Of a stretch of DNA of 7,106 bases, positions 1 through 7,106 are shown piece after piece. Position 1 is the first letter of the stretch. Each line of letters opens with the position of its first letter. The position numbers and the translations under genes were made by a program. A model generated the notes under the pieces. The model saw only the letters and a program-made list of their open reading frames with translations, had not been told where the DNA came from and did not search any database. Source of the DNA: Chloroflexia bacterium. GTDB taxonomy: Bacteria; Chloroflexota; Chloroflexia; Thermomicrobiales; UBA6265. Location of the stretch: contig JACCYK010000479.1 in assembly GCA_013696525.1 (NCBI GenBank), positions 1 through 7,106 of the forward strand, in the 5' to 3' direction.

Positions 1-234
1 AAGCGGGCGCGACCGGGAGACGAGGTCACCATTCGCCTGCGCGGCTACCAGGCGGCGGATCAGGTCAACATCCTGCTGAACGGGAAGCGGGCCGGCGGCG
101 TCGTCGCCGGTGAGGGTGGCTCCGGCAGGGACCGGATCCGGGTTCCGGGCTCCCTCAAACCGGGCAGCTACGCGGTGCGCGCGAACGACGAGTCGGGTGG
201 GTCGGATTCGGTCCGGCTGCGCGTTCGCGACTGA
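1..234 (+). CDS. C-terminal end of a probable secreted protein with an Ig-like/beta-sandwich tail domain (5' partial)
   Basis: Frame 1 is open from the window edge to TGA at 232-234, giving the last 77 residues of a protein. The visible part alternates short beta-strand-like stretches with Gly/Asp turns (VTIRLRGY, VNILLNG, IRVPGSL, YAVRA) and ends in LRVRD. It aligns without gaps to the last 77 residues of the S8 protease encoded next door, with 36 identical positions by my count (about 47%). This is clear homology, not composition. The neighbour carries the domain after a signal peptide, a catalytic domain and a linker, so this gene probably also encodes an exported protein, perhaps a second protease. 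Its catalytic part, if any, lies outside the window, so no function can be given. The domain may serve binding, anchoring or stability; nothing seen here decides between these. The coding frame and stop are secure because the homology runs to the last residue. Confidence 0.85.
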   Translation, partial: KRARPGDEVTIRLRGYQAADQVNILLNGKRAGGVVAGEGGSGRDRIRVPGSLKPGSYAVRANDESGGSDSVRLRVRD

Positions 235-321
235 TGTTCGGCACCGGGCAATCGTGGACCGGGGGGGCGCCGCGATCACCCGCCGCTCAGCATCACGGTC
301 ATCGACATTCGCCCGGCCCGC

Positions 322-327
322 TATAGT
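322..327 (+). promoter_or_regulatory. Possible -10 element upstream of the S8 protease gene
   Basis: TATAGT stands out in a very GC-rich spacer, 80 nt before the proposed GTG start at 407, and matches the sigma-70 -10 consensus at five of six positions. There is no good -35 at 16-18 nt spacing. The best -35-like hexamer, TCGACA at 302-307, is only 14 nt away, which is too close. No extended TGn is present. The assignment is weak and rests on position and AT content. Confidence 0.25.
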
Positions 328-392
328 TTCCGGTGGTCCGGATGCTCAGCCCGGTACGAAGCGTCTCGTGGGGAGCGTCGTTGCCGAGCTGT

Positions 393-397
393 GGAGG
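393..397 (+). promoter_or_regulatory. Ribosome binding site deciding the GTG start of the protease
   Basis: GGAGG lies 9 nt before GTG 407. No comparably placed purine-rich site precedes the other in-frame GTG at 368, and the long upstream extension would add an arginine-rich stretch before the signal peptide. This fixes the start with good confidence. Confidence 0.7.
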
Positions 398-406
398 AAC
401 GTTGTC

Positions 407-1936
407 GTGCGACCCGTGGTGTGGATTGGCGTTGTCTGGTTCGTCATCAGTGGGCTCGTTGGCGGCGGGCTGCCGTCGGCGCCCGCTGGCGGATCCACGT
501 CTGATTCAGCGTGGGTTGCCGGGACGGCGCAAGCGCGGGATCGCGTCGCGGGGCAGGCCATCCCTGGTCAGTACATCGTTACCTTGCGGCAGGATGAATT
601 TTCCACCCAAGCGGTCAGCAACCTGCGACGACGGCTCGATCTCCGGGTTGATCGTGTGTTCGACCGGGCGCTCAATGGCTTTGCCGCCAAGCTGACACCG
701 GCCGAGGTCAGCGCCTTGAAAGCGGACCCCGACGTGCTGCGGGTGGAGCCCGACATCTGGGTCGAAGCGCACGATGCCGTGCTGCCGACCGGGGTTGACC
801 GGATCGGCGCCGACCGCCCAGCCAACGGCGAACCGTCGCCGCAACCGGGCGCCCCGGTCGCGGTGTTGGATACCGGCATCGCCGAACACCCCGATCTCAA
901 CGTGGCGGGCGGCTATAACTGCTCGGGCGGCAGCAAAAGCGACTATGAAGACCGGAATGGCCACGGCACGCACGTGGCCGGCACGATCGGCGCCAGCGGC
1001 GGCATTGTCGGGGTCGCGCCGGGCACGCCGATCCGGGCGTTCAAAGTGCTTGGCGATTCCGGCTTCGGCAGCCTGAGCGCGGTGATCTGCGGTCTCGAAT
1101 GGGTCATCGACACGCTTGACGATACCGGCGTGGTCGCGATCAACCTAAGCCTGGGCGCGCCCATGGACGATAACCAGACCAAGTGTGGCAGCTCCAGTTT
1201 CCATCAGGCGATCTGCAATACCAAGCGCGCCGGAGTGGCCATCGTGGTGGCGGCCGGAAACGACAACAAGAACGCGAGAGGGTATGTGCCCGCCGCCTAC
1301 AGCCAGGTCATCACGGTGGCCGCGATGACCGATACCGACGGCTGCGCCGGGGGCCGGGGCGGCCACAGCTCGTGGGGCAGCCGGGACAGAGACGACCGCA
1401 AGTGGATTCGCAGCAATTTTGGCTCGGTGGTGGATGTCATCGCGCCCGGCGTCGATATCGAGTCGACGGCGCACGATGGCGGTTACCGCGAGCTGAGCGG
1501 CACCAGCATGGCCGCGCCCCACGTCACCGGGGCGATCGCGCGGGGCTGGGACCCCGGCAACGGGGGCCGCGAACGCAACATTCCGGGGTTCAAGGCTGAC
1601 CAGGGATTGGTCAAGCTCAGCTCCAACACGGGCTGTGGCGACGAACCGCCGGTGGATCCCGGCGGCCAGCCGGCCGACCGGCCCAAACTGACGATCAAGC
1701 CGGAGACGGCGGCGCCGCGAGAGCGGGTCCGGGTGATGCTGAGCGGCTTCCCGGCCGGGGACACGGTGCGGATTTTACTCAAAGGGGAGCGCGAGGATCG
1801 CGTCGTCACCAACGGCAACGGCGCGGGGAGCGGTAAGTTCCGCGTGCCATCGTCGCGGGAGCCGGGCCGGTACGTCGTGCGGGCGGTCGGGAAATCCGGT
1901 ACCAGCGATTCCGCCAAGCTCAGAATCCGCGACTGA
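407..1936 (+). CDS. Secreted subtilisin-like serine protease (peptidase family S8) with I9 propeptide and C-terminal Ig-like domain
   Basis: Exported endopeptidase of the subtilase family, 509 aa from the GTG at 407. I chose that start because GGAGG (393-397) sits 9 nt before it and because it directly precedes a signal peptide: MRP, then a hydrophobic stretch to about residue 22, then a possible signal peptidase site after SAPA. The open frame continues upstream to 110 but overlaps the previous gene there. Residues about 54-122 match an inhibitor I9 propeptide, which normally acts as chaperone and is removed by self-cleavage. The catalytic triad is visible: Asp155 (VLDTGI), His186 (NGHGTHVAG) and Ser367 (GTSMAAPH), with oxyanion Asn285 (AAGND). 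Cys172, 228, 260, 270, 313 and 410 could form three disulfides, as suits a secreted enzyme. A Pro/Gly linker (412-425) joins a beta-rich tail (426-509) shared with the upstream gene. The segment after Ser367 lacks the usual hydrophobic helix of subtilases. The likely role is extracellular protein degradation; the substrate is unknown. Confidence 0.93.
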   Translation: MRPVVWIGVVWFVISGLVGGGLPSAPAGGSTSDSAWVAGTAQARDRVAGQAIPGQYIVTLRQDEFSTQAVSNLRRRLDLRVDRVFDRALNGFAAKLTPAEVSALKADPDVLRVEPDIWVEAHDAVLPTGVDRIGADRPANGEPSPQPGAPVAVLDTGIAEHPDLNVAGGYNCSGGSKSDYEDRNGHGTHVAGTIGASGGIVGVAPGTPIRAFKVLGDSGFGSLSAVICGLEWVIDTLDDTGVVAINLSLGAPMDDNQTKCGSSSFHQAICNTKRAGVAIVVAAGNDNKNARGYVPAAYSQVITVAAMTDTDGCAGGRGGHSSWGSRDRDDRKWIRSNFGSVVDVIAPGVDIESTAHDGGYRELSGTSMAAPHVTGAIARGWDPGNGGRERNIPGFKADQGLVKLSSNTGCGDEPPVDPGGQPADRPKLTIKPETAAPRERVRVMLSGFPAGDTVRILLKGEREDRVVTNGNGAGSGKFRVPSSREPGRYVVRAVGKSGTSDSAKLRIRD

Positions 1937-1961
1937 GCGCGGTGTCGCGCGGACACGGCGC
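1937..1961 (+). terminator. GC-rich hairpin directly after the protease stop codon, possible terminator without a T-tract
   Basis: GCGC (1937-1940) pairs with GCGC (1958-1961). After one G-G mismatch, GTGTC (1942-1946) pairs with GACAC (1952-1956) around a 5-nt loop. The hairpin begins immediately after the TGA. It is not followed by a run of T, so it is not a classical intrinsic terminator; it may aid termination or protect the mRNA 3' end. In sequence this GC-rich, a hairpin of this size can also arise by chance. Confidence 0.3.
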
Positions 1962-2079
1962 GGGGACCAACGCCGACAGCCGCGTAGCGCACGTCACGAT
2001 GCCGCGAGACACCGCATGGTCAGGGATTCAATCCTGGCGCGATTCGCCTTAAAAGGGGGTGTACGTCCACCCCGCGGCG

Positions 2080-2088
2080 TGGTACAAT
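2080..2088 (+). promoter_or_regulatory. Extended -10 promoter of uvrA
   Basis: TGGTACAAT combines an extended -10 TGn (2080-2082) with TACAAT (2083-2088), five of six matches to TATAAT, in a GC-rich spacer. The -35 region at 17 nt spacing (2060-2065, TGTACG) matches only three of six, as is common for extended -10 promoters. Transcription would begin near 2095, giving a leader of about 70 nt to the uvrA ATG. The position is right for a dedicated uvrA promoter. Confidence 0.6.
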
Positions 2089-2097
2089 CCCCTCTTG

Positions 2098-2111
2098 CGA
2101 TCGTTTGTTCG
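2098..2111 (+). promoter_or_regulatory. Putative LexA (SOS) operator of uvrA
   Basis: CGATC-GTTT-GTTCG matches the Gram-positive LexA/DinR box CGAAC-N4-GTTCG at nine of ten specified bases; the second half-site is perfect. It starts about ten bases downstream of the -10 element and so covers roughly +3 to +16, where a bound repressor would block transcription start or escape. uvrA is a classic SOS-regulated gene in many bacteria, which makes the location meaningful. Whether LexA of this organism uses the Gram-positive motif is an inference. Confidence 0.55.
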
Positions 2112-2148
2112 GGTTGCGCCTTTGTCACAGGTCATGCCCGTCAGCCGC

Positions 2149-2155
2149 GAGGTGG
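2149..2155 (+). promoter_or_regulatory. Ribosome binding site deciding the uvrA start
   Basis: GAGGTGG lies 8 nt before ATG 2164. It favours that start over the in-frame ATG at 2134, which has only a weak AGG close to it, and over the GTG at 2059, which lies upstream of the promoter. The protein from 2164 also begins like other UvrA proteins, with [14 protein letters not shown] directly after a few residues. Confidence 0.75.
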
Positions 2156-2163
2156 CCCACCCA

Positions 2164-5082
<2,919 letters not shown>

Positions 5083-5102
5083 GCGTCTCGCCCTCACCCC
5101 AA

Positions 5103-5134
5103 CCCCTCTCCCAGGATTGGGAGAGGGGCTTTTT
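5103..5134 (+). terminator. Strong intrinsic terminator of uvrA
   Basis: CCCCTCTCCCA (5103-5113) and TGGGAGAGGGG (5118-5128) form a perfect 11-bp stem with a GGAT tetraloop, followed by C and TTTTT (5130-5134). It begins 21 nt after the uvrA stop. The T-run is present only for + strand transcription; read from the converging S9 gene the hairpin lacks a T-tract but may still slow polymerase. The CT-rich flank CCCTCACCCCAA (5091-5102) with this stem resembles a palindrome I recall as dispersed in many high-GC genomes. Confidence 0.9.
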
Positions 5135-5147
5135 GCGCCCAAACTCA

Positions 5148-7106
5148 TTAAGGTGAAGCAGGACCGAGGTGGTCGTCGAACCAGGCGACGACGCGGCGCA
5201 GGTAGTCCTCGCGGTGGGCGGGCGGGCCGTAGGTGAGGAAGAGGTGGGAGGCGCCGGGGTAGCGGACCAGCTCGGTCTCGACCCCTTGCTTGAGCAGCGC
5301 GATGTAGAGCTGCTCGCCCTGGCCGATTGGGCAGCGCTGGTCGGCTTCGCCGTGCGGGATCAGGGTCGGCGTCTTGGCGTTTTGGATGAAGTTCGAGGGC
5401 GAGCGGTTGGCCGGCCAAGCATCGGCCGGACCGGGAGGGCCGCCCCACTGCAAGTCACCGAAGATGTGGCCGATGTCGCTGGTGCCGTAAAACGATTCGA
5501 GGTCAAACACGGGCGCGCCGCAGACCGCGGCCTTGAACCTGTCGGTCTGGCCGATGATCCAGGCGGTCATGTAGCCGCCGTAGCTGAAGCCATAGACCCC
5601 GAGGCGATCCGGATCGACATAGGGCCGCTCCAGCGCCGTATCGACGACGGCCATCAGGTCGTGATAGTCTTCGCCGCCCCAGTCGTTGGTCACCCGCGTG
5701 GTGAACTCGCGGCCATAGGAGCCGGAGCCGCGCGGATTGCTGAAGACGACGATATTGCCGGCGCCGGCGAGCACCTGTTGGACGCCACTGAACCCGTGGC
5801 CATACCAGCCGTTGGGACCGCCGTGGATGTCGAGCACCATCGGATACCGTTTGCTGGGATCGAAATCGGGCGGGAACAGCATCCAGGCGTCGATCGTGTA
5901 GGGATCGCGTTTGATCTCAAACCGCTCCCACCTGGCCGGCGGCGACTCGGCCAGCACCGCCTCGTTCGGCGAGAAGATGACGGCGCCGGTCGCCGTTTCG
6001 CGGTCGAAGAGATGGATCGCGCCGGAGGTTTCCAGGCTGCTGTAGCCCTGGACCACGTATCGCTTGGCGTCGTCGGGGCTGAGGCCGGTCAGCGTCGCGT
6101 GGTCCGCATGGACGAGCTGGACATCGCCCGATTCCAGATTGATGGTGTACAACCCGGTGGCGCCGGCCGCCGTGCCGCTAAAGAGCACGGTTCGCGGATC
6201 AAGCCAGACCGGTTGCGGCGGTAGCACCAAGCCGGGGTAGCCGGCGCCGGGGCTTGGCCGCAAATCGTCGGTAATCCGGGTGAGCGACTTGGCGGCGACG
6301 TCATAGACGAAGATGTCATGTTGCCAGGTTCGCTCCGGCTCGGCGGTCAGCACGATCCGGTCGCCGGTGGGAGACCAGGCCCAACTGCCAACCACGCCCT
6401 GGGTCTCACCGACCGGTTCGACCGCGCCGGTGGCGACGTCGATCAGGATGAGCTGCAAATGCATGCCGTTGTTGCGGGCGATCCGCGTCGCGATCCGCGA
6501 GCCGTCCGGGGACCAGGCCGGCGCGTCATGATCGAGCGGCTCCTCGCTCAGCCGGCGCGATTCCCCGGTGGCGACATCGACCAGATAGACCTGAAGCCGT
6601 TCATCACCGAGATACCCGTCGCCGCGGGTGTCCTGCTTGTAGTCGATCCGGCGCGTGACGCGAACGCGCGGCGCGTCGTCGGCAGCCGGCGGCGTGCCAT
6701 CGGAATTGTCCGGGTCATAGGGTGCGGTGTAGGCAATCGTGCCGCCGTTAGGCGACCACGCCAGACCGGAGATCGCTTGATGGGAGCGGAGCAGCTCGCG
6801 GGCTTCGCCGCCATCGGCGGGCATGATGAAGATGCCTTGCTGCTTTTTGCTGACGCGGTCGGAGACAAAGGCGATCTGGCGGCCATCGGGGGACCACCGG
6901 GCGCCGGTGTTCAGTTTCCCGTTATGTGTCAACTGTCGGCGATTTGCCCCATCGAGGTCGCACATCCAAAGTTGGTGGACGGCCTGCTTCGTTTCGTTGG
7001 CGATGACGCTGTAGCTGTAGATGATGCTGGTGCCGTCCGGCGAGATTTGGGGATCGGCGGCGACGGTGAGATCGTAGACGAGCCGTTCCGGGGTGAGGAT
7101 CTGGAC
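5148..7106 (-). CDS. S9-family (prolyl oligopeptidase-like) peptidase, acylaminoacyl-peptidase type (5' partial)
   Basis: Serine peptidase with an N-terminal beta-propeller and C-terminal alpha/beta-hydrolase domain. The frame is open to the right edge; 652 residues are visible. The ATG at 6965 is internal, because the 47 codons before it (starting VQILTPERLVYDL, then DPQISPDG) are typical of this family's N-terminus, so probably only about 5-20 residues are missing. Propeller blades show as repeated WSPDG-type motifs (WSPDGRQIAF, WSPNGGTIAY, WSPDGSRIAT, WSPTGDRIVL). The hydrolase domain starts near residue 390, with HGGP at 428-431 near the oxyanion hole, nucleophile Ser508 (GFSYGG), Asp589 (GEADQRCP) and His621 (ASHLF). 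The enzyme probably cleaves short or N-acylated peptides, with the propeller filtering substrate size; such relatives are mostly cytosolic. The exact specificity cannot be read from sequence. It converges on uvrA with a 65-nt spacer, and its promoter lies outside the window. Confidence 0.95.
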   Translation of the reverse strand, partial: VQILTPERLVYDLTVAADPQISPDGTSIIYSYSVIANETKQAVHQLWMCDLDGANRRQLTHNGKLNTGARWSPDGRQIAFVSDRVSKKQQGIFIMPADGGEARELLRSHQAISGLAWSPNGGTIAYTAPYDPDNSDGTPPAADDAPRVRVTRRIDYKQDTRGDGYLGDERLQVYLVDVATGESRRLSEEPLDHDAPAWSPDGSRIATRIARNNGMHLQLILIDVATGAVEPVGETQGVVGSWAWSPTGDRIVLTAEPERTWQHDIFVYDVAAKSLTRITDDLRPSPGAGYPGLVLPPQPVWLDPRTVLFSGTAAGATGLYTINLESGDVQLVHADHATLTGLSPDDAKRYVVQGYSSLETSGAIHLFDRETATGAVIFSPNEAVLAESPPARWERFEIKRDPYTIDAWMLFPPDFDPSKRYPMVLDIHGGPNGWYGHGFSGVQQVLAGAGNIVVFSNPRGSGSYGREFTTRVTNDWGGEDYHDLMAVVDTALERPYVDPDRLGVYGFSYGGYMTAWIIGQTDRFKAAVCGAPVFDLESFYGTSDIGHIFGDLQWGGPPGPADAWPANRSPSNFIQNAKTPTLIPHGEADQRCPIGQGEQLYIALLKQGVETELVRYPGASHLFLTYGPPAHREDYLRRVVAWFDDHLGPASP

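Noticed and set aside
2020..2037. Possible hairpin CAGGGAT / ATCCTG between the protease gene and uvrA
   Set aside because: The arms need a bulged G, the stem is short and no T-run follows; it does not pass as a terminator or regulatory RNA.
2059..2163. Upstream extension of UvrA to GTG 2059 or ATG 2134
   Set aside because: The GTG at 2059 lies upstream of the likely promoter and the added residues do not resemble the UvrA N-terminus; ATG 2164 has the better ribosome binding site.
5169..6224. Long open frame (351 codons) on the plus strand opposite the S9 peptidase
   Set aside because: It is antisense to the catalytic and propeller regions of a clear S9 peptidase; its Val/Ala/Gly/Arg-rich translation has no motif and no ribosome binding site that I can see.
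5148..6965. S9 peptidase as a complete gene starting at ATG 6965
   Set aside because: The 47 in-frame codons from 7106 to 6966 continue the family's N-terminal sequence with no stop, so this ATG is internal and the gene is cut by the window edge.

Overview
This is a high-GC (about 65%) chromosomal window holding four protein genes, two of them cut by the window edges. The style of the proteins suggests a bacterium of the Chloroflexota, perhaps class Thermomicrobia (Sphaerobacter-like): the S9 peptidase N-terminus, the secreted protease with a glycine/proline-rich linker and the GTG start all fit. That placement comes from recalled protein style only. No rRNA or other marker is present to confirm it.

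Layout. Positions 1-234 (+) are the C-terminal end of a gene whose last 77 residues form a probable secreted beta-sandwich domain. Positions 407-1936 (+) encode a secreted subtilisin-like (S8) protease with signal peptide, I9 propeptide, catalytic domain, linker and a C-terminal domain that is a clear paralogue of the one in the first gene. Positions 2164-5082 (+) encode UvrA, the damage-recognition ATPase of nucleotide excision repair. It has its own extended -10 promoter and a near-perfect Gram-positive-type LexA (SOS) box just downstream of it. A very strong intrinsic terminator (5103-5134) follows uvrA. Positions 5148-7106 (-) encode a prolyl-oligopeptidase-family (S9) peptidase that converges on uvrA; its first few codons lie beyond the right edge.

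How the genes relate. The first two genes look like members of one family of exported proteins lying in tandem. uvrA appears to be an independently regulated, monocistronic DNA-repair gene, and the S9 peptidase is a separate gene on the other strand, probably for intracellular peptide turnover. No gap reaches 300 bases: the spacers are about 172, 227 and 65 nt and hold only the regulatory signals listed. I see no tRNA, rRNA, CRISPR array, insertion sequence or phage gene.

I looked for an undescribed system and did not find one. The points worth following are the duplicated C-terminal domain, the putative SOS operator of uvrA, the His-for-Cys change in the first UvrA zinc module and the terminator that may belong to a dispersed palindromic repeat.
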